In this document: piece by piece, positions 10,400 through 19,941 of the stretch | Numbering within the stretch: position 1 is the first letter of the stretch | How the letters are laid out: the number at the start of each line of letters is the position of its first letter | From: Bordetella avium | GTDB lineage: Bacteria; Pseudomonadota; Gammaproteobacteria; Burkholderiales; Burkholderiaceae_B | Length of the DNA: 64,000 nucleotides | Assembly (NCBI RefSeq): GCF_034424645.1 | Contig: NZ_CP139969.1 | Location: 1,922,001 to 1,986,000 of the forward strand | Reading direction: 5' to 3' | Made by a program: the position numbers and the translations under genes | Notes under the pieces: model-generated | The model's input: the letters and a program-made list of their open reading frames with translations, nothing else | Database searches by the model: none | Told to the model about the DNA's origin: nothing

Positions 10400-11113
10400 T
10401 CAGAGAGTGTTGGCTGACCAGAACGCCTGCCGGATCGCCGGCGAGGCGGCCAGGATGGCGGCCACCCGGTCCAGATCCTTGTCTTGAATCGAGGCTTCGG
10501 CGAGCGTGGCCTCGATTTCGACATCGGCATCGCCGAACTGATCGATCTTCAGTTCAGACAGAGGCAGTTGTTCGGCCTCCAGCACCTCCTCCAGACGAGC
10601 CAGCGCCTGCTGCTGCTGGCCCGCGCCCGTAATGAGGTGGATGACCGTGCTGACTTCGGTTTGGTGAGGCTCGACCGGCTGGCGGTTGACGTAGCTGACC
10701 ACGGGGCGCAGCAGTGTGTTGGCAGCCAATACGAACAAGGCCGCCATGATGGCCTCGAACATCATGGATGCGCCAGCGCAAGCGCCGATGGCCGCCGACC
10801 CCCAGAGGGTAGCCGCCGTATTCAGGCCGCGTATGCTGCCGCCTTCACGCATGATGGCGCCCGCGCCAAGAAAACCCACGCCGGACACCACATAAGAGAT
10901 CACTCTGGCGCCGCCATCCGCGCCGCCGATGCGAAAAGCCAGGTCCACGAAGATCGCTGCGCCCACGGATACCAGCACATTGGTGCGCAGACCGGCCGTG
11001 CGCTGGCGAACCTGGCGTTCAAAGCCGATCAGCGAGCCCAGCACAAACGCCGTGGTGAGGCTGACGATGGTATTGGCCAGCGAGAGCCACTGGATGTTGT
11101 CGAAGTTTTTCAT
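10400..11113 (-). CDS. MgtC/SapB family membrane protein
   Basis: A 237-residue protein with four N-terminal membrane helices and a cytosolic ACT-like C-terminal domain (about residues 150-237). The MgtC hallmark [10 protein letters not shown](V)[17 protein letters not shown] region is present at residues 25-52, followed by [18 protein letters not shown]. In pathogens MgtC helps survival at low magnesium and inhibits the F-type ATPase; many relatives are uncharacterised. The 357 bases upstream (11114-11470) hold no gene, only a hairpin near 11410-11446. I see no obvious magnesium-sensing leader. Confidence 0.88.
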   Translation of the reverse strand: MKNFDNIQWLSLANTIVSLTTAFVLGSLIGFERQVRQRTAGLRTNVLVSVGAAIFVDLAFRIGGADGGARVISYVVSGVGFLGAGAIMREGGSIRGLNTAATLWGSAAIGACAGASMMFEAIMAALFVLAANTLLRPVVSYVNRQPVEPHQTEVSTVIHLITGAGQQQQALARLEEVLEAEQLPLSELKIDQFGDADVEIEATLAEASIQDKDLDRVAAILAASPAIRQAFWSANTL

Positions 11114-11409
11114 GATTGTTGTTCTGACAACCTGTCAGGGGTAAGGAAAGCCGGTAGCAGGGCGCAGGCCTGGGTCTCATGGCTGTGAGGGATTGTCTGC
11201 GAGCCATGTGACAGCCCTGTTGCGCTGCGCGATCGGACGGGCAAACGCTACTTAAGAGGCTGTTCTTGCCTGAGGCGCAACGGGGCGTTGTACAGCCCGC
11301 TAGAGGTCAGCGTAGTCGGCCAGGCTTCCCTGGGCGATTTTTGTCCAAGCCCAGGCTGCCTCTCTTAGCCCTAGGGTCAAGGCATTATAGGAGGGCTGCA
11401 AGCGGCTTC

Positions 11410-11446
11410 GCCAGCGAAAACCCGGGGCCACCCGGTTTTCGCTGGC
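11410..11446. terminator. Hairpin downstream of the cytochrome operon
   Basis: GCCAGCGAAAACCCGG (11410-11425) pairs with CCGGTTTTCGCTGGC (11432-11446) with one bulged C and a six-base loop. It lies 25 bases past the stop of the minus-strand cytochrome operon. There is no clear T-run on either side, so it may stabilise mRNA ends or be a weak terminator. Confidence 0.5.
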
Positions 11447-11470
11447 TCGGTGATGCGAGCGCGCCACGGC

Positions 11471-12379
11471 TCAATAACGGGCATCCTTGGGCTTGTTGCC
11501 CTTGGGCCAGTCCCGGTCCTTACCAGCGAAATCCGGACGCGGCATATGGGTGAAGAACTCGGCGATATCGACGGCATCCTGATCACTCAACACGCCGCCG
11601 CCCTCTCCCCATGCGCCCTGGGTATGGACTCCCATAGGCATGTTGTTGCGTATGAAAGCGGCCGCCTTGTAGGTTCGTGCCAGGCCCGCGCCGATGTTGA
11701 AGGACGCGTCGCCCCATAGCGGCGGGAACACGACCTGGCCTGCGGCATTCTTCTGACCCTCACCATTGCTGCCATGACAGGCCGCGCAATAGGTGCCGTA
11801 CAGGGTTTTGCCGCGTGCGGGATCGGGCACCAGCGCGGTGTCGATCGGCCAGGCATTGGCGATTTGCACCTTGGCGCCATGCGGTACGTCCTGAGCCAAC
11901 CACTTCATATAGGCAATCATCGCCTCCATTTCTGGTGATTCTTTGCCCAGGGGCTTGCCGTTCATCGAGCGCTGAAAACAGCCGTTGATGCGGTCCGCCA
12001 GCGTGACGACACGATCAGCGCGCGGGTTGTACTGCGGAAAGCTATTGAATGTGTTGATATAAGGCGCGCCCAGCGGTTTTTTGCCTTGCTGCACGTGGCA
12101 GCTATTGCAGTTCATGGCAGCGCCCACATTGCCGGGCAGCAGCCGGGCGGTGTCGTTAAGCAGACGCTGCCCCAAGCGGATCTGTTCCGCATTGGATTCC
12201 AGCCCGATCTTGGCGTCATCGGGAATGAAGTAGTCGGGCAGGGGCTTGCCGTCCTTGTCTTTCACGGCATAGGGGCCAGCTCCCTTGTCGGCTCCTATCT
12301 CGGCGCCCGATGCGGGCAGGGCAAAACCCAGGCAGAGCAGGGTAAGCGCGGCGGTCAGCGCGCGGACGGATTTACTCAT
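11471..12379 (-). CDS. Diheme c-type cytochrome, TsdA-like
   Basis: A 302-residue exported protein starting MSKSVRALTAALTLLCLGFA with a signal peptide ending near residue 26. Two heme-binding sites are visible: CNSCH (91-95) and CAACH (198-202). The region DRINGCFQRSMNGKPL (129-144) resembles thiosulfate dehydrogenase TsdA, where a cysteine in this position is described as an unusual heme ligand; here it would be C134. That analogy is from memory, so thiosulfate oxidation is an inference. The start at 12379 overlaps the end of the triheme cytochrome gene by eight bases, so the two are one transcriptional unit. Confidence 0.8.
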   Translation of the reverse strand: MSKSVRALTAALTLLCLGFALPASGAEIGADKGAGPYAVKDKDGKPLPDYFIPDDAKIGLESNAEQIRLGQRLLNDTARLLPGNVGAAMNCNSCHVQQGKKPLGAPYINTFNSFPQYNPRADRVVTLADRINGCFQRSMNGKPLGKESPEMEAMIAYMKWLAQDVPHGAKVQIANAWPIDTALVPDPARGKTLYGTYCAACHGSNGEGQKNAAGQVVFPPLWGDASFNIGAGLARTYKAAAFIRNNMPMGVHTQGAWGEGGGVLSDQDAVDIAEFFTHMPRPDFAGKDRDWPKGNKPKDARY

Positions 12380-13727
12380 GACGTTCTCCCGCATTCGGGC
12401 TCTTGTTGGCGACGAAATCGCGGATCTGCGCGACGTCGGCGGCAGACACGGCGGGAGCCTGATTGGTCCAGCCGGCACGGATAAAACTGATGACGGAGGC
12501 GATGTCTTCATCGCTCAATGAACGGAAAGCGGGCATGGCGAAGGCCATGCGGTCCACCTCGTTGGCGGGCATATGACCGCCCTCCAGCGTGATTTGTATG
12601 ACGGACTGCGGATATTGCGCGAACACCGCCGAATTGCCAGCCAAGGCAGGGAAGATGCGCGGCACGCCCTGGCCGTCGGCACGGTGACAGGTCACGCAGT
12701 ACTCCATATAAAGCTGCGCGCCGCGCGTGTCGTAACGACCTTCGAGCAGCTTGGCTGTTGTGGTGTCGGCCTTGGGTGCGAATTCGCGCAGCTTGCCCGG
12801 CGTGGGCGGAAGCTGTTTCAAATAGGCGGCGATACTTTGCAAATCATCGTCCGTGAAGTAGCGCGTGCTGTGCTCGACCACATCGGCCATCGCCCCGAAC
12901 GCGGCGACTTTGGCGGTGCGGCCCGTGCGCAGAAAATCAACGATTTCCGGCTCGTCCCAGGATTGCAGACCCTGTGCTTCGCCACGTAGGCTCTTGGCAC
13001 GCCAGCCGTCGATCACCGCGCCGCTCAGAAAGCTGTCGCCGTCCGCGAGCGACATGGCCTTTTCCTGATAGGCCAGACCACGCGGCGTATGACAGGCGCC
13101 GCAATGCCCCGGCCCTTCCACCAGATACGCGCCACGCGCAATGCGCGCATCGGTGGCTTCGGGCGCCGTGAAACTGCGCTCCGGCGCGAAAAGCAACTGC
13201 CACCAGGCCATGGGCCAGCGCATATTCAGCGGCCAGGGGATGTCCGCCTTGGCATTAGCCTGGCTGACGGGTTGGACCTCGGCCATGAACCAGGCGTAGA
13301 GCGCCTGCATATCGGCCTGCGGCATGATGACGTAAGAGGGGTAGGGCATGGCCGGATAGAGCGGCGTGCCGTCTTTGCGCACGCCGTGCTGCACAGCGCG
13401 CACAAAATCGGCGTAGCTATACTGACCTATGCCGGTGTCTGGGTCGGGGGTGATATTGGTGGAATAAATCGCGCCGACCGGCGTCTGCATGGCTAGCCCG
13501 CCAGCAAACGGCGCCCCGCCAGGCGTGCTGTGACAAGCCACGCAATCCGCGCTTCGGGCAATGTAGGCGCCCCGCGCCAGCATGCCGGCGTCCGTTTCCG
13601 GCTTTGCGTCCACGGCATCGCCGCGCAGTGCCGTGATCAGGTGCGCGCCACCGACAGCCGCTGCGATCCCTAGCGCGATGATGGCGCTGCCCCAGAGTAT
13701 CTTGGTTTTTCTCGACGTTTTTTTCAT
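12372..13727 (-). CDS. Triheme cytochrome c (alcohol/gluconate dehydrogenase subunit type)
   Basis: A 451-residue protein with an N-terminal membrane anchor or signal (KILWGSAIIALGIAAAVGG) and three heme sites: CVACH (62-66), CGACH (about 207) and CVTCH (about 345). This is the architecture of the cytochrome subunit of membrane-bound alcohol and gluconate dehydrogenases, which passes electrons to ubiquinone or an oxidase. The start at 13727 was chosen because GAGGG lies six bases upstream; an ATG 15 bases earlier has no such site. No dehydrogenase subunit is adjacent; instead it precedes a diheme cytochrome, so its partner is unclear. The 366 bases upstream (13728-14093) are AT-rich and hold no gene. 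Confidence 0.85.
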   Translation of the reverse strand: MKKTSRKTKILWGSAIIALGIAAAVGGAHLITALRGDAVDAKPETDAGMLARGAYIARSADCVACHSTPGGAPFAGGLAMQTPVGAIYSTNITPDPDTGIGQYSYADFVRAVQHGVRKDGTPLYPAMPYPSYVIMPQADMQALYAWFMAEVQPVSQANAKADIPWPLNMRWPMAWWQLLFAPERSFTAPEATDARIARGAYLVEGPGHCGACHTPRGLAYQEKAMSLADGDSFLSGAVIDGWRAKSLRGEAQGLQSWDEPEIVDFLRTGRTAKVAAFGAMADVVEHSTRYFTDDDLQSIAAYLKQLPPTPGKLREFAPKADTTTAKLLEGRYDTRGAQLYMEYCVTCHRADGQGVPRIFPALAGNSAVFAQYPQSVIQITLEGGHMPANEVDRMAFAMPAFRSLSDEDIASVISFIRAGWTNQAPAVSAADVAQIRDFVANKSPNAGERHE

Positions 13728-13991
13728 ATAACCCTCATGCACTGGCGCTCGTGTTCAGAGCGGTTCCAGCCTATGGTGGCAGCTTAAATGCTTGGGTTAT
13801 ATCCTTATTCCCATCATGAATATAAAAAACAGGGACGCTTGATTTAACGCAAAAAAGTGTTAACCCGCGCAAGCATCGTATGGCTAGCGGCCGCGCTTCG
13901 GGCTCGCGTCGCGCTTTCTGCTTGAGATGGCGCAGGCCACCGTTCTCCTGGGCTCACGCCCTTCTCGTCTGGACGATAGAACTCAAAAAAA

Positions 13992-14007
13992 CTGATCGAC
14001 TGATCAG
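13992..14007. promoter_or_regulatory. Palindrome upstream of the phosphodiesterase gene
   Basis: CTGATC-GACT-GATCAG is a perfect dyad with six-base arms and a four-base spacer, 86 bases before the ATG at 14094. The spacing resembles FNR/CRP-type sites but the half-sites do not match either consensus. It may be an operator for the plus-strand gene set or for the divergent cytochromes. Confidence 0.35.
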
Positions 14008-14093
14008 GATTTCTCGCCCTCCTTTCATGGGGGATTCACGTTGGCTGGCCAATATGTCGCCGTGCGTGGAAACCCTGACGAGAGACGAGAAGC

Positions 14094-16073
14094 ATGAAAG
14101 GAATAAGTTGGAAAAGGTGGTGCGCCTTGTTGATGGCCACCGGCGTTCTAGCCGGCTGCGGCGGTGGCGACGATGACGACAACGCTAAGCCTGCGACGAC
14201 GCCGGGCACGGCTAAGGCTAACAAGGTCTTGTTTGTCGGGGTAGATGGCTTGACCTATGACGCGCTACGCCGCGGTGTGGCCGACAAGTCGCTCGCCAAT
14301 CTCGGCACACTGACCCTCTCGCGTGCCTGGACGGGGGGAGAAACCGGCGCCGTCACCCAGCAATCCACCCTGATCGCGCCGAGCTGGGCCACATTGCTGA
14401 CAGGGCAATGGGCAGATCAGCACGGCGTGCGCTCCAATGTGGCGGGCCAGGCCTATAAAACGCCCAGCCTGTTTGAACGAGTCAAGACCGCACACCCCGC
14501 GGTGCGCAGTGCCTTTGCAGCGAATTCGAGCCTGGTCGCCAGCATGGTGGGCCGTGACCGCGATGCCGGCTATTTGCAAGCGCTTACCGATTGCGCCGGC
14601 GTGGACGATTGTGTGGCCTCACAGGCACGTGACCGCATCAACGAAGGATATGACGTCGTCGTAGCTCAATTCGGCGCACCTGAAAAAACGGCTGGCGATG
14701 TGGGTTTTACTGGCGCCTATCAAGACGTGTTGCGCCGCACAGACGCCGCGATTGGCGCCTTGAACCGTCAGACCGCTGATCGCCGCGCTGCCCATCCTGA
14801 AGAGAACTGGCTGACTGTCGTGGTTTCCAGCCACGGTCTGGGCAGTAACGGCACCGCCGATGGGCTGGCGCTATCGGCCAACAAAACCATTGTCGTGGCG
14901 ACGAGTCTGCCCGCCATGCTGGGAGCTAGCGCCGATGACAGCGCTTACGATGGCGTGTGGGACAACAATTGGTACGCCTTGCCCAGCGCCGCCGATGTCT
15001 TGCCCACGGTGCTGGCTCATCTGGATGCGAACCCGGCCGACTACGATATGGCGGGCACCCCATTGGGCGAAGCGCGCGCCGTGCGCCGCCTGTCCACGCG
15101 TACCGCCGTCGATAACAAAAAAGTCACCTTGAGCTGGGTGCGTGTGGGAGATCCCGCCGACGAAATCGTGATCAGCCGGGATGGCGCCGAGATCGCCCGT
15201 CTGCCGGGCACGGCATCCGAGTATGTAGACAGCAACCTCGTTTTCGATAGCGAAGGCTTGCACGTGCTGAACTATCGCGTAAGCGCCGGCAAGGTCGTGA
15301 CGGCGACGCAGGCCAAGGTGATCTACGCCAAGCCCGTTCCCTTGCTGGCATCGTTGCGCAACGATCTAACGATGTTCTTTCCTTTCGAGGGAGACCTGAG
15401 CGACAAGCTCGCCAGCGGCGCCCAGATAACGGCTTTTGACGGTGTGCAGCAACCGGCCTTCGTCAATAGCGGCGTATTCGGAAAGATGTTCAAGAACGAC
15501 CGCAGCGGCGACCCGATTGGCGCCTTCAAGCTGAACTACACCGCAGGTCTGCTCACCACGCCGAACGCATTCACCATCGGTTTTTGGTACCAATCTGACG
15601 GCACGGCCAATGATCGCTCCATTGTCGGGAACAAAGACTACAACTCTGGCGCCAACTCGGGGATCACCATCGCGCAATGGGCGGGTCCGGAACTGCGTTT
15701 CAACTTGGCGAGTGGCCGTGTGCGCACCGACATTGAGGGCGTGAAGTTCACCCCTAATAAGCCTATCTATATCGCGATGTCGGTGGACAAAACGGCCAAG
15801 ATCATGAAGGCCTACACCCTGGACCCCGAATTCGGTTTCCGCAGCTTTAGCAAGGCCATCACCTTGGCCAACTTTAACGAGATCGCTGGCTTGGGCCCTT
15901 TTCTGGGGCTTAACGAAGACGGCACCGGCAGCTATGGCGTGTGCTGCGCAGGCACTAAGGGCCCTTACACCATGTACTACGACGACCTGGCCTTCTGGTC
16001 GCGCGCTCTGACCGAGCAAGAGATTCGTTCGGCCGCCATGTCCGGCAAGTCCATCAACGAACTATTTCCCTGA
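14094..16073 (+). CDS. Exported phosphodiesterase-like lipoprotein with LamG domain
   Basis: A 659-residue lipoprotein: signal peptide with lipobox LAGC (residues 19-22) followed by a Gly/Asp-rich linker. Residues about 45-330 look like the alkaline phosphatase/nucleotide pyrophosphatase superfamily, with FVGVDGLTYDALRR, the nucleophile-type segment APSWATLLTGQWADQHGV and a metal-type VVSSHGLGSNG. A short fibronectin-like stretch follows. Residues about 430-655 form a LamG/concanavalin-like domain (DLTMFFPFEGDLSDK at its start). The mix suggests a surface enzyme acting on a phosphoester or a glycan-bound substrate. It precedes a small lipoprotein and a phospholipase C on the same strand. Confidence 0.78.
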   Translation: MKGISWKRWCALLMATGVLAGCGGGDDDDNAKPATTPGTAKANKVLFVGVDGLTYDALRRGVADKSLANLGTLTLSRAWTGGETGAVTQQSTLIAPSWATLLTGQWADQHGVRSNVAGQAYKTPSLFERVKTAHPAVRSAFAANSSLVASMVGRDRDAGYLQALTDCAGVDDCVASQARDRINEGYDVVVAQFGAPEKTAGDVGFTGAYQDVLRRTDAAIGALNRQTADRRAAHPEENWLTVVVSSHGLGSNGTADGLALSANKTIVVATSLPAMLGASADDSAYDGVWDNNWYALPSAADVLPTVLAHLDANPADYDMAGTPLGEARAVRRLSTRTAVDNKKVTLSWVRVGDPADEIVISRDGAEIARLPGTASEYVDSNLVFDSEGLHVLNYRVSAGKVVTATQAKVIYAKPVPLLASLRNDLTMFFPFEGDLSDKLASGAQITAFDGVQQPAFVNSGVFGKMFKNDRSGDPIGAFKLNYTAGLLTTPNAFTIGFWYQSDGTANDRSIVGNKDYNSGANSGITIAQWAGPELRFNLASGRVRTDIEGVKFTPNKPIYIAMSVDKTAKIMKAYTLDPEFGFRSFSKAITLANFNEIAGLGPFLGLNEDGTGSYGVCCAGTKGPYTMYYDDLAFWSRALTEQEIRSAAMSGKSINELFP

Positions 16074-16094
16074 TTGAGCAAGGAACGAACCAGC

Positions 16095-16271
16095 ATGTAC
16101 AAGTCTTTGATTACGCGTGGTTTTCTTCGCCTTGGCGCGGCCCTTATGGTCGCTGCCGCCCTCACGGCCTGCGGTGGCGACGATGACAAATCCTCGGATA
16201 ACGGTGGCCAGCCCGGCAATCCCACCGCACCCACCACGCCCGCCAAGCCTGAATTGCGTTGCGCGCCCTGA
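16095..16271 (+). CDS. Small lipoprotein, possible remnant of a larger paralog
   Basis: A 58-residue product starting MYKSLITRGFLRLGAALMV with lipobox LTAC and a following GGDDDKSSDNGG linker. The ATG at 16095 has an AAGGAAC ribosome site; a TTG at 16074 is less likely. Its N-terminus closely resembles that of the preceding 659-residue lipoprotein (LAGCGGGDDDDN), but nothing follows the linker except a few residues ending ELRCAP. It could be a genuine micro-lipoprotein or a copy whose body was deleted. It ends 36 bases before the phospholipase start. Confidence 0.6.
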   Translation: MYKSLITRGFLRLGAALMVAAALTACGGDDDKSSDNGGQPGNPTAPTTPAKPELRCAP

Positions 16272-16306
16272 GCCTCGCCTTATTGAACAAGATAGGAATT
16301 GAATCC

Positions 16307-18478
16307 GTGACGTCCCCAAAAGACCTGATCCACGTTGGCAAGCGCCGCTTCCTGCGTAATGCGGCGGTGTCCACCGCCGGCCTGGCCGCCTTGTCGATGT
16401 TCCCCCCCTCGATCCGCCGCGCGCTGGCCATTCCCGCCAACAACCGCACCGGCACGATCAACGACGTTGAACACGTGGTCATCCTGATGCAGGAGAACCG
16501 CTCTTTTGATATGTATTTCGGCACCTATAAAGGGGTGCGCGGCTTTGGCGACCGTATAACGATCCCGCTGGCGAACAACCGCAGCGTGTGGGAGCAAAGC
16601 AATGGCACGCGCGTGGTAATGCCTTACCACCTGGACAGCACGCAAGGCAATGCTCAGCGGGTGGCCGGCACGCCTCACGACTATCCGGATGCCCAAAACG
16701 CCTGGGATGGCGGCCGCATGAACCAATGGCCCCGCTACAAGCAGAATCAATCGATGGGCTATTACAAGCAAACGGAAATGGAATTTCAGTTTGCGCTGGC
16801 CGAAGCCTTCACGCTGTGTGACGCCTATCATTGCGCATCGCACGGCGGGACGAACACCAACCGACTCTTCCACTGGACCGGCACCAACGACCCGCTGGCG
16901 CAGGGCGGCGGCCCCTCGACTCGCAACCGTCTGGACAGCCTCGGAGCATCGACGGCGGGTTGGAGCTGGAAAACCTATCCCGAGCGTCTGCAGGAAGCGG
17001 GCGTGAGCTGGCGGGTCTACCAAAACCTGCCGGACAACTTCACCGACAATCCGCTGGCCGGTTTCCAACAGTACCGCCGCGCCAACGAGCTGGCCGGCAA
17101 CAGCGCAAACGGTTCGCCCTACACCCCCTGGACGCCGGCCGCTGATGGCGGCAATCCGCTGTACAAAGGCGTGGCCAACACCATGCCCGACGGCGGATTT
17201 CTGCAAGCCTTGCGCGACGACGTCGCCAATGGCACCTTGCCGCAGGTTTCCTGGATCGTGGCGCCGGCCGATTACTCCGAACATCCCGGGCCCTCCAGCC
17301 CGGTCCAGGGCGCCTGGTATATACAGGCCGCGCTCGATGCCTTGACCTCCAATCCCGCCATCTGGAGCAAGACGGTATTTCTGATCAACTTCGACGAAAA
17401 CGACGGCTATTTCGATCATGTCCCGCCGCCGGCAGCGCCCTCGATCAATCCTGACGGCTCTATGGCCGGCGCCTCAACGGTTAACACCGATCTGGAGCGC
17501 CATACCCGCGCCTCGGCCTCGGACGCGCCCGACAACCGCGTTTATGGCCCCGGGCCGCGCGTGCCCATGTACGTGGTCTCGCCGTGGAGCCGTGGCGGTT
17601 GGGTGAACTCGCAAGCTTTCGATCACACGTCGGTGTTGCGCTTCCTGGAGGCCCGTTTCGGGGTGGCAGAGCTGAATATCAGCCCCTGGCGCCGTGCGGC
17701 GATGGGTGATCTGACCTCGGCGTTCAACTTCGTGACGCCCAATGACGACACGCTGCCCAATCTGAACCTGCTGACTCGCGGCGGCTCTGACCAGTTGCGC
17801 GCCGACCAACAGGCTAAAGCTGCCGTACCGCTGCCCGCCGAAGCCAACCAGGTCAAGCCGGTGCAAGAGCCGGGCGTGCGTCCCTCGCGCGCCTTGCCTT
17901 ACGAGTTGCACACCAGCGCCCGAACCCAGTCCAGTTCGGGCGCCATATGGCTCATCTTCGCCAATACGGGTGAGGCCACCGGCGTGTTCCATGTCTATGA
18001 CCGCCTGCATCTGGACCGTCTGCCGCGCCGCTACACGGTCGAGCCTGGCAAACAACTGGAAGGCAGTTGGGATGCTAGCGCCGACGGCGGCAAATACGAC
18101 CTCTGGGTGCTCGGCCCCAACGGCTATCACCGCCACTTCACGGGCGATCTTGCCCTGGCGCGCACCGCAGCGCTCGACGCCGAAACGCGAGTCTGCTACG
18201 ACATCGCCAATGGTGACGTCTACGTCACGCTCAGCAACAACGGCAAAACCGCCTGCAATTTCGACATCACGCCTAACGCCTACTACGTCAACAACGAACG
18301 TTGGACGCTGACCGTCCCCCCGGGCGGCAAGGTCGATCAGCACTGGGCTCTGGCCAACAGCGGCGCCTGGTACGACTTCACCGTGCGCATGACGGAAGAC
18401 CCGAGCTATGCGCGCCGTTTCGCCGGCCGCGTGGAAACCGGCAAACCCTCGGTCACCGACCCGGCCATGGGCCAATAA
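16307..18478 (+). CDS. Phospholipase C, phosphocholine-specific type (Tat-exported)
   Basis: A 723-residue enzyme from a GTG at 16307, chosen because AGGA lies nine bases upstream and the twin-arginine signal KRRFLRNAA then falls near residue 12. The PLC/AcpA phosphoesterase domain covers about residues 40-500, with HVVILMQENRSFDMYFGTY and the metal-binding FDENDGYFDHVPPP. Two C-terminal DUF756-type beta domains follow (about 535-715). Such enzymes hydrolyse phosphatidylcholine or sphingomyelin in the periplasm or outside. A run of seven C (16402-16408) lies in the signal region. It ends the plus-strand group and is followed by a strong terminator. A longer start at 16259 is possible but would put the signal far inside. 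Confidence 0.88.
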   Translation: MTSPKDLIHVGKRRFLRNAAVSTAGLAALSMFPPSIRRALAIPANNRTGTINDVEHVVILMQENRSFDMYFGTYKGVRGFGDRITIPLANNRSVWEQSNGTRVVMPYHLDSTQGNAQRVAGTPHDYPDAQNAWDGGRMNQWPRYKQNQSMGYYKQTEMEFQFALAEAFTLCDAYHCASHGGTNTNRLFHWTGTNDPLAQGGGPSTRNRLDSLGASTAGWSWKTYPERLQEAGVSWRVYQNLPDNFTDNPLAGFQQYRRANELAGNSANGSPYTPWTPAADGGNPLYKGVANTMPDGGFLQALRDDVANGTLPQVSWIVAPADYSEHPGPSSPVQGAWYIQAALDALTSNPAIWSKTVFLINFDENDGYFDHVPPPAAPSINPDGSMAGASTVNTDLERHTRASASDAPDNRVYGPGPRVPMYVVSPWSRGGWVNSQAFDHTSVLRFLEARFGVAELNISPWRRAAMGDLTSAFNFVTPNDDTLPNLNLLTRGGSDQLRADQQAKAAVPLPAEANQVKPVQEPGVRPSRALPYELHTSARTQSSSGAIWLIFANTGEATGVFHVYDRLHLDRLPRRYTVEPGKQLEGSWDASADGGKYDLWVLGPNGYHRHFTGDLALARTAALDAETRVCYDIANGDVYVTLSNNGKTACNFDITPNAYYVNNERWTLTVPPGGKVDQHWALANSGAWYDFTVRMTEDPSYARRFAGRVETGKPSVTDPAMGQ

Positions 18479-18519
18479 ACCGGCGGCGAATCCCGAAACA
18501 CGTTGCACTGTGCTTGGAC

Positions 18520-18548
18520 CCGCTTTCCTGACAGGAAAGCGGCTTTTT
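18520..18548 (+). terminator. Rho-independent terminator after the phospholipase
   Basis: CCGCTTTCC (18520-18528) pairs with GGAAAGCGG (18534-18542) across a five-base loop, followed by CTTTTT. It ends the plus-strand phosphodiesterase-lipoprotein-phospholipase group. Confidence 0.9.
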
Positions 18549-18567
18549 CGTCTCGGGCGGCTTGGGC

Positions 18568-19941
18568 TCACGCAGTCTGCGGGCGCGCCGCCGGTTGTGC
18601 GTCGATACGGCGGAATATCAAGGCCGAGGCCAGGGTGAACATGCCCGTGACCACAAAAGCGATGCGAAAGGCATTGACGGTATCGCCATCAGCCGAAAGG
18701 CCGGACACCACCCCGCCGCCGATCGATACGCCCAGGCCGATGGCCAGCATCTACACCATGGAAAACAGGCTGTTGCCGCTGCCCGCGTCCTTGCTTGACA
18801 GCCCTTTAAGCGTGACCCCGTTCATGGCGGCGAACTGCATAGAGTTGCTGGCGCCGAAAACGCAGAGGATGGCAATTTCCAGCCATAGCGGTGTGCTTGC
18901 AGAGAACAGGGCGAAGGCCGCGATGGAAGCGCCTACCGTGATCGTGTTACATACCAGAAAAGACGCATAGCCGAAACGCCTCAGCAGGGGCGCGATCCAG
19001 CCTTTGGCGATGGCGCCCGAAATGGCGGCAGGCAGCAGCATCAGGCCGGAATGCAGGGGGCTATACCCCAGTTGCAATTGCAAAAGCAGAGGCAGCAGAA
19101 AGGGGACCGCGCTTGAGCCGATGCGGCAGACCAGGTTGCCGGCCAGACCTACGCCAAAATTCGGTTCGCGCAGCAGACCGATACGAAACAGGGGGTTGGG
19201 ATGACGGCGCGCATGAATGAAATAGCCCGCCACCGCCGCCACACTGCATGCCAGCAATAGCCCTGACACCAGCAGGCGGTGCGATTGCGCAGGGTTTTCC
19301 AGGGCCAGCGAAAAGCTCACCATGCAAAGCGAAAGCAGGCCGCCCCCCAGCCAGTCAAAGCGCGGGGGATCGATCAGGCCGTCATCGGGCATGAACTTCC
19401 ATACGCCCAACAGCCCCAGTGCCCCGACCGGCACATTGATCAGAAAAATCGCGTGCCAGCTCAAGGACTGCACAAACCAGCCGCCCAGGCTGGGGCCGAC
19501 AATCGGGCCGACCTGACCGGCAATGGAAATCATGGCCAGGGCCGCCACATAGGCCTCACCCCGAATCGCACGCAGCACGGCCAGCCGGCCGACGGGCAAG
19601 AGCATGGCCCCTCCCACACCTTGCACAACGCGCGCCGCGATAAGCTGCGGCAAGGACTGCGCGCCCGCACAGAACAGCGATCCCAGAACGAAGAGCAGAA
19701 TCGAGGCGAAATACACCCGCCGCGAACCAAAACGATCCGACAGCCAACCCGAGGCGGGTGTCAGCAGCGCCATCGTCAAGGTGTAGGCTACCACCACGGG
19801 CTGCATTTCCAGCGCTGACACGCCCAGACTGTCGGCCATCGACGGCAGGGCCGTGTTAATGATGGTGGTGTCCAGCGCCTGCATGAAAAAACCGCCAGCG
19901 ATGGTCCATAGCATGGCGGTATGGGCGGTGGAATTCGGCAT
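18568..19941 (-). pseudogene. MFS drug transporter (DHA2/MdtD type) interrupted by TAG
   Basis: The minus-strand frame from 19941 encodes 396 residues of a 14-helix-type major facilitator protein (MQALDTTIINTALPSMADSL, then the motif SGWLSDRFGSRRVY). It stops at TAG (18751-18753) after GNSLFSMV. The next codon, in the same frame, continues with MLAIGLGVSIGGGVVSG to 18568 and completes the last helices. Family members normally have Gln at this position (FSMVQML), so a CAG to TAG change explains the break. The truncated protein would lack the last 60 residues. Suppression or a sequencing error remain possible. It is divergent from the LysR gene, with a T-N11-A dyad between them. Confidence 0.85.

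Noticed and set aside
16280..18571. Two long minus-strand frames (379 and 365 residues) opposite the phospholipase gene
   Set aside because: They are antisense shadows of a well-supported gene in GC-rich DNA; the sequences show no family motifs.
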